Virus record (IMG/VR): IMGVR_UViG_3300046787_000675
Coordinates: 62,001 to 126,000 of that record
DNA length: 64,000 bases
Direction: 5' to 3' (one strand)
Source: a virus
Positions within the stretch are counted from its first letter, which is position 1. Every line of letters begins with the position of its first letter. Positions 51,300 to 60,721 of this stretch are shown here, piece by piece. The notes below the pieces were generated by a model. It was given only the letters and a program-made list of their open reading frames with translations. It did no database searches and was not told the origin of the DNA. The position numbers were made by a program, and so were the translations under genes.

Positions 51300-52850
51300 T
51301 TATACTTGTATTAAGATAATACCTGTAGCTACGATATTTATAGGGTCATCAGGGTTATCCGCGGTAAGAACATAATTAAGCATTCCCCTAGAAGCACCTG
51401 TTAGAGGTATATCTGCTGACGCGACATAATAAATATCTCCGGCAGAAACCGAGCCAGGTATATTAGGTAGAGCTATAACTGTATCTGCTCCTGGAGTAAC
51501 GCCCGATACATTTGGAGTAGGAACTAAACTATAAGAACATTCCGGGGCAGGCTGATTAGCTACAGGGCTAATTATCTGACAGAATATTTTAGCAGTGTAT
51601 GTCCCGCTTCCGAAATCCGGTAATAAACACCGGCAATGTACACTGGATAATCTGTTTATAGGTAGCTGTGTTATTACATGGACGCCTTCTACCGAAGTTA
51701 CAGAGTTATTTAAATTTAGTACCTGTGCTGGGATAGCTAAATTATTAAACAAAGATGAACCGACGGTAATTACATTACTTCCATTAGGACCACTAGCCGT
51801 TACAGTTATCCCGGCTCCTGCCTGTACCTTAGTGACTACTTTGGCAATCTTAACAGCACGCGTTATAGCATTAATAGATATTACGGCGGTACCCGTAGGG
51901 GTATCTTCTGAAGTAGTATAATCAATAGTGTTTATTGTTACTCTGCCATTAGAATTAATAATGTTTAGTGCAGCCGGCGTAGATGTACGGATAGAATGTA
52001 GGAGTGCCATATCCTTAACATCGGCTGATAAAACATTTAACTCAATATCCTGATCAGGTGGAGTTACATCTGTAAACCAAATACCGTTTTCATCTTTAAA
52101 TATTAAATCCTCAAATAAGTGAGTACCTGTATCGCGTCCTATAAAAGTAGCATCACCAACACCAGCAAGTATTGCCTCAACTAAATTAACATCGATAGCG
52201 TGTAAAGTTGTGAAGGCATAACCATATGTTGCCCCCGCAGGAGGATCACTAAAAGAACCTGCAGGTAACCATTCTCCTTCCAGTAATAGAAAAGACATAT
52301 GTGTATGTGTTATAGGCTCGTGTTGGGGAGGGAAGACGCGAATAACTCCGTCCGAGTAGTATTCCAATACCCTTACACCCATTGCCGGTTTAGTTTTTAT
52401 AACCGTACCTTCAACAGAGTTGGACAAGAAGTAAATACCTGCCGACGGAGTAATGCTGTTAAACAGTCTTGTTTGGGCTGGGCTATCTAATTCCGCAATA
52501 CCTTCGATAAGAACATCGGCTACATAATCAGTAGTTTTATTGATTATTACGCCGGTAAATATTGAACTATCTGCAGGAGTAGCTTGTTGATTAGCATTTA
52601 AGATATCCCATTTAGATAAAGCTTTTTTATGTAAAAGAGTAGCGTTATCCAGGTAAACAACATGACCGGGTAAAGAGGTGCTCTCTACAGGGATATTTTT
52701 TAAAACTAACTGCTGTCCTGCTTTTATTGAATCCAGTAGATTTTTTAATACTACGGTTCTTTCTGCCAAGATGTTAACAGGGGAATTTACGCTTTTAGCT
52801 TTTAAAGGATCCCCGTTTACAACTTGTGGTACTGATACTGTCCAACTCAT
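51300..52850 (-). CDS. Phage tail or fibre protein (516 aa)
   Basis: The N-terminus (VSVPQVVNGDPLKAKSVNSPVNILAERTVVLKNLLDSI) has a pattern seen in several large-phage fibre or adhesin proteins: a VVNG, a VN-x-P turn and a helix. The rest is beta-rich with Gly/Thr turns. A strong AAGGAG precedes the ATG. It lies between baseplate genes and the fibre paralogs, so a baseplate-attached fibre or connector is likely. Confidence 0.6.
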   Translation of the reverse strand: MSWTVSVPQVVNGDPLKAKSVNSPVNILAERTVVLKNLLDSIKAGQQLVLKNIPVESTSLPGHVVYLDNATLLHKKALSKWDILNANQQATPADSSIFTGVIINKTTDYVADVLIEGIAELDSPAQTRLFNSITPSAGIYFLSNSVEGTVIKTKPAMGVRVLEYYSDGVIRVFPPQHEPITHTHMSFLLLEGEWLPAGSFSDPPAGATYGYAFTTLHAIDVNLVEAILAGVGDATFIGRDTGTHLFEDLIFKDENGIWFTDVTPPDQDIELNVLSADVKDMALLHSIRTSTPAALNIINSNGRVTINTIDYTTSEDTPTGTAVISINAITRAVKIAKVVTKVQAGAGITVTASGPNGSNVITVGSSLFNNLAIPAQVLNLNNSVTSVEGVHVITQLPINRLSSVHCRCLLPDFGSGTYTAKIFCQIISPVANQPAPECSYSLVPTPNVSGVTPGADTVIALPNIPGSVSAGDIYYVASADIPLTGASRGMLNYVLTADNPDDPINIVATGIILIQV

Positions 52851-52860
52851 TTAAATCTCC

Positions 52861-53445
52861 TTACGGTTGTTCCCATGTTTGTGCCCAGCGGACGCCTACT
52901 TGGGCTCCGGCTAATATAGTCACTTCTTCTAATATACCTACAAGATCAGCAAATAATACAGAGGAGTACATTATATCGTTAGCCATATCATCCGGGTCTA
53001 GATAACATAGAGCGGCACCGTATACCTTACTTACGCCGGCTGTAACTTCGTTACCGGAAATAGGAACAGCTGCGTTGTTATCGGAGATAGCTATAAAAGT
53101 CGCTTTATTGCTATTGTAGGTACTTTCATCGGACGAACTTAAAGAAGGTGTAGCCGCCAGAGGTACACGCATAAAACTCTTAGTGTTATCCGAGGCTGTT
53201 GTCTGGTAATAATCTACAGTTCTATCTACCAGGGGTGTCGTTTCATTTAACGGCGAGGAAGCATTACTATACGCGATGTACATGCCGTTTATGAATTTAT
53301 TCCCTACCATAGCCTGTGCGATTAAATCCATACCGGAGTTAACTATAAGGTTACGTTTTGTTAGTATTACCTTGTCGCCTTCTGCGGTGCGTACAAAAAC
53401 TTCTATATCGCCTCGCATTCCATTACTGTGTTTCTCTTTTATCAT
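52861..53445 (-). CDS. Hypothetical virion protein (194 aa)
   Basis: The protein is beta-rich (GDIEVFVRTAEGDKVILTKRN), with many Ser, Asn and Thr residues in the middle, and ends in a short Trp/Gln-rich tail. It has the look of a small fibre or tail-tip protein. It lies 11 bases before the 51300-52850 gene. No family is recognised. Confidence 0.6.
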   Translation of the reverse strand: MIKEKHSNGMRGDIEVFVRTAEGDKVILTKRNLIVNSGMDLIAQAMVGNKFINGMYIAYSNASSPLNETTPLVDRTVDYYQTTASDNTKSFMRVPLAATPSLSSSDESTYNSNKATFIAISDNNAAVPISGNEVTAGVSKVYGAALCYLDPDDMANDIMYSSVLFADLVGILEEVTILAGAQVGVRWAQTWEQP

Positions 53446-53457
53446 TTTATCGATCCT

Positions 53458-54990
53458 CTAAAAATTCCCTACGGGAGCTAATAATTCTGTTTTCGATCCT
53501 GCTTCCAATTCATCTACCTCTGCAATATAAAAGACATCTAAGGATTCGGATGAATTCCCTGTGTATATCTCCTCTAGTATCGGTAATTCCTTACTTAGAA
53601 ATAAAGTAGTTCCGGCAGGAATTAATGATCGTATGTTTTTAAAAATCTGAGAAGATAAGCCGTCTTCAAAAATTTCGTTGTTTAGCTTTATAAATAAACT
53701 GTTAGTCTGTAAATACAAATCCCTAAGCTCTTCAAACGGATTTATGTTTTCCGGTATTTTTCCGTATTTTAATTTGAGCTGCTCGAAAAAAGTCATCCCG
53801 TTCTCGTCTCGGGTATTTAATCGTGTCATAAGATCTTCGACATCTTTAGGGTGACCGCCGACAGCAAACCTGTAATGGGTGTACGGTAAATTATCGATAA
53901 AGTCCGTAGCTTCTCCCTCGGGAATTATTTTTGTTATGTTGCCGTTTCTGTTTCGGACTATGAAGTTTAAACCGTCGCGCTCTAAACTATACCAACCTTT
54001 AGGTTTATATGTTTCTACCGGCATACGTTCGTTTAAGAAATGGATACCTCCGCCGTGTTGCAGATATATGTAGCCCTTATCGATTGTCAATCCTGCTAGA
54101 AAAGAAGATTCTAATACTTCGGTACCGTACCGAATATCAAATGCATCGAATATAAGTGTATAAGGATAAATTGTCTTACCTACAGCAGTTAAAACAGTAG
54201 TTTCTTTAGGAGCAATATATAAGTTATTATCTGTCTGGACACAAACGCTATCTCCTTCTTCGTAGATATCCTTGACTACGCCTTCCTCTGTTACAGGATC
54301 TACACCAGTGAGTAAACAAAATAAGGAATGCAGCCGGGCAGTAGTTAAGCCGTTAACGCGGATGTCCCAGACTAAATTTATCACCTCTTTTACTTTCTCG
54401 TCGTTATATCCGGATATCCCTATTATGCTTCCGAAAAAATTACAGATGTCGTTCTGATCTTCTAGCGTATTAAATCCCCATAGACTAAACGCGGTATAGG
54501 TTTGTGTTCCGTCGTTTATAATTATCTTTTTTATATCGGGGTTATCAATAGGGTTATTTTTAAATTTTAACCAGCCATTAGTTACAGTGTAATCTACATC
54601 GAGAGTTAGGACGCTGGAAGGTGAAGCTATTGAAATGGATAAATAAGGTGGGATGAAGTTACCTATCTTAAAGGACGGCGATAAAGGATAAACATCGTTG
54701 GTGTCGTATGTTATGCCTGCCTGGTTATAAGTTATATCTCCGCCGTATTTGTATTCATCTGTATCCATATCTTTTGTAGAGAAATTAAATAACCGCGTAT
54801 TATGCAATTTATATACAGGTATATCTGTGCGGGAAAGATACTTCTTTAATACCTGCTCCAGATATATTGTTGTCTGGGCGCGAATAGCTACAGACGTTGT
54901 GTAAGCATCGATATACGACGTATTACTGTAAAAGGATGTCCAGAAAAACCCGAGTGCTTTTTTTAACTCTTTTATTGTATCTTGTATCAT
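53458..54990 (-). CDS. Baseplate-region structural protein (510 aa)
   Basis: A large mixed protein directly after the gpJ/gp6-like gene, 4 bases apart, in the position where wedge and tail-tip proteins are found. The first 55 residues are helical (DTIKELKKALGFFW), and the middle is beta-rich. A helical segment (NPFEELRDLYLQTNSLF) lies near residue 420. No defining motif is seen, so the exact baseplate role is inferred from order. Confidence 0.6.
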   Translation of the reverse strand: MIQDTIKELKKALGFFWTSFYSNTSYIDAYTTSVAIRAQTTIYLEQVLKKYLSRTDIPVYKLHNTRLFNFSTKDMDTDEYKYGGDITYNQAGITYDTNDVYPLSPSFKIGNFIPPYLSISIASPSSVLTLDVDYTVTNGWLKFKNNPIDNPDIKKIIINDGTQTYTAFSLWGFNTLEDQNDICNFFGSIIGISGYNDEKVKEVINLVWDIRVNGLTTARLHSLFCLLTGVDPVTEEGVVKDIYEEGDSVCVQTDNNLYIAPKETTVLTAVGKTIYPYTLIFDAFDIRYGTEVLESSFLAGLTIDKGYIYLQHGGGIHFLNERMPVETYKPKGWYSLERDGLNFIVRNRNGNITKIIPEGEATDFIDNLPYTHYRFAVGGHPKDVEDLMTRLNTRDENGMTFFEQLKLKYGKIPENINPFEELRDLYLQTNSLFIKLNNEIFEDGLSSQIFKNIRSLIPAGTTLFLSKELPILEEIYTGNSSESLDVFYIAEVDELEAGSKTELLAPVGNF

Positions 54991-54994
54991 TGAC

Positions 54995-56551
54995 TTATAC
55001 TTCCTTTAGGGAAACATCTATAAGATCCAGGCTAGAAAAGAATTTAACATTTCCTGCCGTTACACCTTCGAATTCTACTGGTACCTCAATATTATTATTG
55101 TCGGAGGTGTGTCCAATAGTACCGTCCGGTAAATAAATTGTTCCGTGCATTCTTATAGGCATTTTAACATTTGCAGAAGGGAATAATTTTTTTATCGCAT
55201 AAACTACATCCGATGCGGGGAACGAAGATTTACCTGCTTTCTGTGTATTGACCGCAGCAGCTATTTCGGATTTTATAGAGGTTATATCCGGAGGAACAAC
55301 ACCGGAAAAATAATCTACAGAAACTCCTATTGATATTTCAATAGGTATAAAAGCTTTAATAAGTATATCGCCTATAGCTGTCTGTATCTCGTTATCTTCG
55401 ATATAAGTCTGCAGTTCGTCTATGTTAGGCATATATAATATCTCTAGAATATAATCCTTAGTCGTATCTACAGTAGCTTCCGTGTTCTCGTCGAAAAAAT
55501 AAACAGATAGAATCTGGTACCGGCTATACCGCGCTTCCTGTTCGTTTTTTATATATGGTCTGGTATTCGTACTGCTATATCCCAATACATGTTGGATGGG
55601 GGTATCTATTATATTTGTTCCAGAACGTATGCTTTTTACAGCGTAGGCACCGGCATATAAAGACGAAGGAACGGTAACTGTCCATTGTGTACCTTCTACA
55701 CGGGTAGCTGTCAAAGGAATCAATATCTTCTGTATAACTGGGTTAGTGCTTACATATGCATCGGATCGTCCTCCGCTCGATATACCTGTTACTGGATGTC
55801 TATCGCGGATTTGTACTTCATCGCCGAAACCAAATACTTGTACATCAAGAACATTATAAGGCGAATTAGTGAGCAGGGATCTGATATTGTCTTTACCCGT
55901 GGCGGATTCAGCTGTGATTCCTAATTTTGCGCGGTCTATGAGGTCTTCTGTTGTTTCCGGTAAACTACCTCCGCTGAAGGTAGACGATGTCTCCATTTTC
56001 TTAATATATGTCGAAGATAGGTTATGTGTGCATACTTGTCCTGGAGACAACACAATATCTGTAGGTTGTTTGCTTATTACTTCGATCTGCATTACCCTGG
56101 TTGTGTTATTAACCTCTAATGCCTTGATATAAGACACCTGTGTAGTATCCTGTTCTGTAATCAAACCTAAAGCACCTATAAATGTAGTTGTCGGAGAAAA
56201 TTGTATACCTGCGCATGTTATAATTGTTCCCGCGGGTATAGCAACAGAAGAGGCTCCTGAAAAATAAACAGATATAAAACCTGTTGAGCGTGTACCTTCT
56301 TTACGAGTAACATTGAAATTTGAGAGAAGTAAATCTACAAGCTCTTCGTCTGGACTATCCGAATTTAATACCTGGAACAATGACATATTATTCTTCAATG
56401 TATCTATTTCAGTATCTCTATTACTTAAATTAACAGCCCATGGTTTAATAATCTGCTCATGGAATACGCCTCCTATAGACCAATCATAGGTAGGGAAATA
56501 TTCTTCTAATGTTCTCTTTAATTCTTCTTCATTTTCTTTTAGCGTAGCCAT
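54995..56551 (-). CDS. Baseplate J/gp6-like protein
   Basis: The protein (518 aa) has the gpJ-type core at about 80-120 (RSTGFISVYFSGASSVAIPAGTIITCAGIQF), the phrase typical of baseplate J/T4 gp6-like wedge proteins. This is followed by a long mixed domain and a segment with GKSSFPASDVVYAIKKLFP (about 440-460), matching the PIRL-type end region. It should form the baseplate wedge ring of a contractile tail. It lies immediately downstream of the gp25-like gene, the normal order. AGGA precedes the ATG. Confidence 0.85.
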   Translation of the reverse strand: MATLKENEEELKRTLEEYFPTYDWSIGGVFHEQIIKPWAVNLSNRDTEIDTLKNNMSLFQVLNSDSPDEELVDLLLSNFNVTRKEGTRSTGFISVYFSGASSVAIPAGTIITCAGIQFSPTTTFIGALGLITEQDTTQVSYIKALEVNNTTRVMQIEVISKQPTDIVLSPGQVCTHNLSSTYIKKMETSSTFSGGSLPETTEDLIDRAKLGITAESATGKDNIRSLLTNSPYNVLDVQVFGFGDEVQIRDRHPVTGISSGGRSDAYVSTNPVIQKILIPLTATRVEGTQWTVTVPSSLYAGAYAVKSIRSGTNIIDTPIQHVLGYSSTNTRPYIKNEQEARYSRYQILSVYFFDENTEATVDTTKDYILEILYMPNIDELQTYIEDNEIQTAIGDILIKAFIPIEISIGVSVDYFSGVVPPDITSIKSEIAAAVNTQKAGKSSFPASDVVYAIKKLFPSANVKMPIRMHGTIYLPDGTIGHTSDNNNIEVPVEFEGVTAGNVKFFSSLDLIDVSLKEV

Positions 56552-56554
56552 ATG

Positions 56555-56977
56555 TTAATCCTTCTGCACCTGCTGTAATGTTTTAGGCATAATTACTGTT
56601 AATTCACTGCCCGCTGCTGTCTTTAATGTTATTTCTATACTTAAATAATCTACATCCTGTTTAGTGACTCGTAATGTATAATTGGCTATTTTCTCATCGT
56701 CAGGTGTAGATGTTGTGTAGCTCTCATCTAATTGTTGAAGTACATTATTACATGCTATTCTTAATGTTCCGTCCGCACCTGCGATATCCGCTACACTAAT
56801 AACGTTTCTAACAGCGGGAATAGTGGTACCTCTACCAAAAGGATCTGTTTTTATATCTGTCAATAATAATATCATGAACCTTTGTACTAATTTAGCAACA
56901 CCTGTTATAAATGTACCGTTCATATCTAAGTCCGGGGTACTATCTTTAATATTACCTAAAATGTTTATATCGTACAT
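56555..56977 (-). CDS. gp25/GPW-like baseplate wedge protein
   Basis: The protein (140 aa) contains KLVQRFMILLLTDIKTDPFGRG (about 31-52), a version of the L-L-x-T-x-x-G...PxFG segment conserved in gp25/GPW family proteins, which start the tail sheath on the baseplate. The order gp25-like then gpJ-like is the common wedge pair of contractile tails. It overlaps the upstream gene by one base. The identification rests on this motif and on gene order. Confidence 0.7.
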   Translation of the reverse strand: MYDINILGNIKDSTPDLDMNGTFITGVAKLVQRFMILLLTDIKTDPFGRGTTIPAVRNVISVADIAGADGTLRIACNNVLQQLDESYTTSTPDDEKIANYTLRVTKQDVDYLSIEITLKTAAGSELTVIMPKTLQQVQKD

Positions 56978-57372
56978 TATACTGTCTCTAAATTATTTAT
57001 AAATTCTGTTCCGGTAACTATCCCTATATTACTCAATTGTGTACCTAACGGTCCTTCGACGATACCTATATTTCTCTTGTAATTAACGATATTTAACCGG
57101 CGTTTTAACCTACTGCCTTTTCTTAAATTTTCCTGCCTCTGTATCGATAACATAAAAGCAAATGCTTCCTGTATACCGGTAAATTGTCCTTCAGTAGTAG
57201 AATTAGTTGAACCCATATACCCTTGTAATTCTTTCAATATATCCGCTGTAAACTCTTCTGTTAAAGATTCAGGAAATATATCTGTCAGATAGGATGGGCT
57301 ACCATTCAATACGTTTTTATATTGTGTTTCGAAGTAGGTTATTAACTTACTGCAGGCTTCTTGTACCGTCAT
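56977..57372 (-). CDS. Hypothetical baseplate-cluster protein (131 aa)
   Basis: A helical N-terminal half (EACSKLITYFETQYKNVLNG) is followed by a Lys/Arg-rich patch (LRKGSRLKRRLN). It overlaps the sigma factor gene by 26 bases and the gp25-like gene by one, so all are translated together. Likely a small structural or assembly protein; no family is recognised. Confidence 0.6.
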   Translation of the reverse strand: MTVQEACSKLITYFETQYKNVLNGSPSYLTDIFPESLTEEFTADILKELQGYMGSTNSTTEGQFTGIQEAFAFMLSIQRQENLRKGSRLKRRLNIVNYKRNIGIVEGPLGTQLSNIGIVTGTEFINNLETV

Positions 57373-58072
57373 TAAATCCCTCCTCTAGCTTCTTGGTTAT
57401 TGTAGATATTCTGGAACTTACAGCCGGGGCACTTACCCCTAATTTTTTTGCGATAACGTGTTTAGGTAACATTTCTTTACCTCCGTAACCTGTAGTCCAT
57501 TCTAGAACTTTTTTATTTGTATCGTCGAGATCGTGATACACATAATCCATCCATACCTGCTCCGGTGTTTTACCTGTGCCGGTAGTTATCTGTACTCCTT
57601 TGTCATCGAATAGCTCAGGACTTTCTGCTACTTGTTTTGCTTTCTGTACGCGCTTAGGAGATATCTTAAAAACATCGGCAATAGTCTGGTCGGAAGGAAC
57701 AACTCCATGTATATCTAAGTAATCTTTCTCGAACTCGTAAATCTTATGCCTATCAAGTCTAACCTGTTCCGGAATATGTATTGCGCTGGAGCGTTCGGCT
57801 TTATAACGGTGTAATCCTTTTAAATTGTTATATATGTGTGTAGGCAGAGCTGTTCCTTTACTTGGGTCGTAACTATTCAATGAGTTTGCTGCAATAATGT
57901 AAGCTCTTATTTTTAAAGAAGGACTACCAAAGGAATTCAACGCGGTTTCTATTATAGGCGTTAATTTACGCAGAAGATTATTATAATTTTCTTTAGTTGG
58001 TTTATTTTTCCACTGAGCATATTCATCCAGCGGTTTATTTTTTTGTTCAGTATATTCGTTTAGTTTAGGCAT
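57347..58072 (-). CDS. Phage-encoded sigma-70 family factor
   Basis: The 241-residue protein has the sigma layout: a region 2-like helical unit (about 28-95) with AANSLNSYDPSKGTALPTHIYNNLKG, the sigma region 2.2-2.4 pattern of A...FDPSKG-x-F-x-x-Y. Then comes a region 3-like part (GVVPSDQTIADVFKISPKRVQKAKQ) and a region 4 helix-turn-helix at about 200-232 (LPKHVIAKKLGVSAPAVSSRISTITKKL). It should bind host core RNA polymerase and direct it to phage promoters. It lies inside the baseplate operon, 1 base after the hub-like gene, so it would be made along with late proteins. GGAGAG precedes the ATG. Confidence 0.85.
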   Translation of the reverse strand: MPKLNEYTEQKNKPLDEYAQWKNKPTKENYNNLLRKLTPIIETALNSFGSPSLKIRAYIIAANSLNSYDPSKGTALPTHIYNNLKGLHRYKAERSSAIHIPEQVRLDRHKIYEFEKDYLDIHGVVPSDQTIADVFKISPKRVQKAKQVAESPELFDDKGVQITTGTGKTPEQVWMDYVYHDLDDTNKKVLEWTTGYGGKEMLPKHVIAKKLGVSAPAVSSRISTITKKLEEGFNDGTRSLQ

Positions 58073-59574
58073 TATAACAACTCTCCGTTAAGTTTTACAC
58101 CTTTCCATAAAGTACTGTATATTGGGTGATTCTCAAAGGTAACATCATCATTCTTGTTATCTTGCTCGTTTCGTAACGCACTTATATCTATGCCTGTGGT
58201 TAATGAACCGTTTTGCTGGGTCATATCCGCAGTTATTACTACCTTTGTAGCCATACCATATAATGTGTCTCCTATAAATGATACTGACTCGGCATCAGTA
58301 TTCTTAAACTTTATATTTGTACCCGGCATTATATCTGTTCTAAATGAAGTACTTATTTGTCCGGCGCGTTTTCGCAATTTAAGAAATGAGTACATTACTT
58401 TTGTAACTTCTTGACCTACAGATGTTATATAATCCTCTATTGATTTACCACCTGTAGCTACATCTTTTTTGTTAACTGCTCCTTTATTATCTTTATCAAC
58501 TTTTCCAGAACGTGAGCTATACATCACACTGGCGTGAGGGTATACCCATTCAGGTAAAGAACGGAAATGATAATATTTACCTTTTTCCCCTCTTAGATTT
58601 TCTCCGCCTTGACCTTCTAATGGGGGGAACGCGATGCGGATGCTATCAGTATTTACTGAAGGTGCTAAAGGAGCCCTGCAGATCACACCGTCAACCGGTT
58701 CCTTAGTTGCTCGCCCACTAGAATTCAACAACCATAGATTGTAATCGTTAGGAGTTAATTCAATAGCATGTTGTCTTCCTAATGCTAAAGTGTTGGCTAT
58801 GTATATGCCGTTATTATAGGGTACTAAACTTAGAAACATGTATTCTGCGACTTTCCTTAGTGCTTCCCAGTTATTGGTTACCGACCATGCCTCTCTGTAT
58901 TTCCGGGCTATGGATGTAATCAAGGTATCTGACCCTATAGACAATTTACTGATGTCAGCACCTTCGTATAGTTTTATAAAATCAAGATATTTAATAATTG
59001 CAGGATCGCCGGCAACAGACGCAGCATTAGACGCCGCCTCTTTTATAACCGCTGGGATAAAAGAACCGGAAATACCTTTTGAATCTAAAATAAACATAAA
59101 ATCAGAATATGATTCTATATTGACATTTGCATTATCTGCTACTGTTCCTGTCTGGACAAATAGAGCGACTATATTTTCTCTAACACTTATGAAATCGTTA
59201 TCTCCCACATATGCCATAGAAGTAGCTGGACTACCTGCAAGTCTTCGGAGTTTATGTTCTATTTGCACCTCTAACGATGTTATACTTTTAAAAGGTGTAG
59301 TGCTATCAGCACCGGATATTCCTGTAATGAATCCGTCAAGAAGTAAATGGTCATCATCATTGACAACTAAATGCAGTTCGCACGCCCCTCCTTCTATCAG
59401 GTTTTTAATAGGCGTAATAGTTTTGAGGTCATCCAGAGACGTGCCTGTGGCCAACATAATATCTGCTCTCGGTAGCTCGTCTAATTCGTAGGTAACTTGT
59501 AGACGGGCAATAGGGAACTTCTCATTGTTCGTCAATAGATAGGCGTCACCTACATCTATGTACGTAATATCCAT
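58072..59574 (-). CDS. Baseplate hub or tail protein (gp27/gpD-like region)
   Basis: A 500-residue protein between the tape measure region and the gp25/gpJ pair, where contractile-tail phages carry hub and gpD-like proteins. The N-terminal beta-rich part (SLEVQIEHKLRRL) and the following mixed domain would fit a hub. A Lys/Asp-rich loop (SGKVDKDNKGAVNKKDV) is near residue 360. No lysozyme or clear gp27 motif is recognised; the assignment is from gene order. Confidence 0.55.
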   Translation of the reverse strand: MDITYIDVGDAYLLTNNEKFPIARLQVTYELDELPRADIMLATGTSLDDLKTITPIKNLIEGGACELHLVVNDDDHLLLDGFITGISGADSTTPFKSITSLEVQIEHKLRRLAGSPATSMAYVGDNDFISVRENIVALFVQTGTVADNANVNIESYSDFMFILDSKGISGSFIPAVIKEAASNAASVAGDPAIIKYLDFIKLYEGADISKLSIGSDTLITSIARKYREAWSVTNNWEALRKVAEYMFLSLVPYNNGIYIANTLALGRQHAIELTPNDYNLWLLNSSGRATKEPVDGVICRAPLAPSVNTDSIRIAFPPLEGQGGENLRGEKGKYYHFRSLPEWVYPHASVMYSSRSGKVDKDNKGAVNKKDVATGGKSIEDYITSVGQEVTKVMYSFLKLRKRAGQISTSFRTDIMPGTNIKFKNTDAESVSFIGDTLYGMATKVVITADMTQQNGSLTTGIDISALRNEQDNKNDDVTFENHPIYSTLWKGVKLNGELL

Positions 59575-60279
59575 TTATTTACATGTCTCCAGTATATCCA
59601 TTATGTATGCTGCTAATTGATCTACCCAATTAGGTTCGTCTCTATAAATAGATTCTAGGTATTTATCTTTAAAGGTATATTCTGTTTTTTTAACATTATT
59701 AAATATGGTCTCCCAATTAACGGTCATTGTATTTATTATTTCCATACCTATAGAGAAAGATGAAGGTATACCCGACCGCAACCTAAACCAGAGTTTATTA
59801 TCTACTATATATAATTTATTAGACTGTCCGTTTGTGAATGTTATGGCTTGTACTTCCGACGTTAAACCTTTGTTATCCGAATAAGGAGTATAGGTTAATG
59901 TATCTCCTCCTGTAACATCTGCAGATATTCTAAGACGAGATATATCGATACCCCCATCATTATAAAGCTGGATAGGGACAACACTATTGTATTTGAATCC
60001 CGGGGAAGGAAAAAGTAATGCTGACCTTGTGTAGCTCTGAACCTCTTCAAATGCCAATAGTCGATCTCTAAGAGCAGATCTAAGAACTAGTTTTATAGTC
60101 TCTTCAATATAAAAAGATCTATACATATCGTCTCTACCTACTTCTCTAGGGATAAGTGTATCTATTTGTTTTTTGCACGCTCCCTTATAAATAAACGGCG
60201 AAAACCTCCGAGCATATCTCTCGTCTGTTATTTTCTCCCCTTTAGCTAATATACCCCACGCTCTATTAATTTCTGCCAT
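59575..60279 (-). CDS. Hypothetical tail or baseplate protein (234 aa)
   Basis: The product has basic, helical N- and C-terminal ends (MAEINRAWGILAKGEKITDE; NWVDQLAAYIMDILETCK) around a beta-rich core. It overlaps the upstream gene by 14 bases and stops one base before the hub-like gene. Gene order suggests a baseplate or tail-tube-associated protein; no family is recognised. Confidence 0.58.
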   Translation of the reverse strand: MAEINRAWGILAKGEKITDERYARRFSPFIYKGACKKQIDTLIPREVGRDDMYRSFYIEETIKLVLRSALRDRLLAFEEVQSYTRSALLFPSPGFKYNSVVPIQLYNDGGIDISRLRISADVTGGDTLTYTPYSDNKGLTSEVQAITFTNGQSNKLYIVDNKLWFRLRSGIPSSFSIGMEIINTMTVNWETIFNNVKKTEYTFKDKYLESIYRDEPNWVDQLAAYIMDILETCK

Positions 60280-60721
60280 TGTTAAATTCCTGTATACGAC
60301 CTATAAAATCTATTTTAAACGTATTACCTTCTACATTATCTTTACTATAATTACCTATATCCATGCTTGTTGCCCAACCAGATAAAACAATTTTGTTAAA
60401 TGACATTTGTATAGGTGTTCGTTTATTTGTTATTTTTATTGCGCGATAGAACGCCATAAAAGGAGGGATCTCGGAGTCACTATTTTCACATGCACTTGTT
60501 ATATTTATACCTTCCAACGTAAATACCCCTAATCTATCGTTAAATACATTGATAAATGCGCGAGACCCTAAGCTATATAGTATTTGGAAGTTAGGAGACA
60601 GATTACCTTTTATATCTGTTATCCATGTATTCGCCCCGTTCAGCTCGTTAATAACTAGTCGGACAGGGGAAGATGCACTAATCTCTCCTATCTCTGTCGA
60701 GGAAAAATAATCGTTCTTCAT
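60266..60721 (-). CDS. Hypothetical tail protein (151 aa)
   Basis: A beta-rich protein with a short N-terminal strand (VRLVINELNGANTWITDI), lying immediately after the tape measure gene (4-base overlap). Small proteins at this place often cap or start the tail tube. The pattern is not enough to call a tube or LysM protein. No family is recognised. Confidence 0.58.
   Translation of the reverse strand: MKNDYFSSTEIGEISASSPVRLVINELNGANTWITDIKGNLSPNFQILYSLGSRAFINVFNDRLGVFTLEGINITSACENSDSEIPPFMAFYRAIKITNKRTPIQMSFNKIVLSGWATSMDIGNYSKDNVEGNTFKIDFIGRIQEFNNGRN

Noticed and set aside
58838-59491. Plus-strand 217-residue frame opposite the hub-like gene
   Set aside because: It mirrors a long minus-strand gene in a coupled operon and has no ribosome binding site or family signal.
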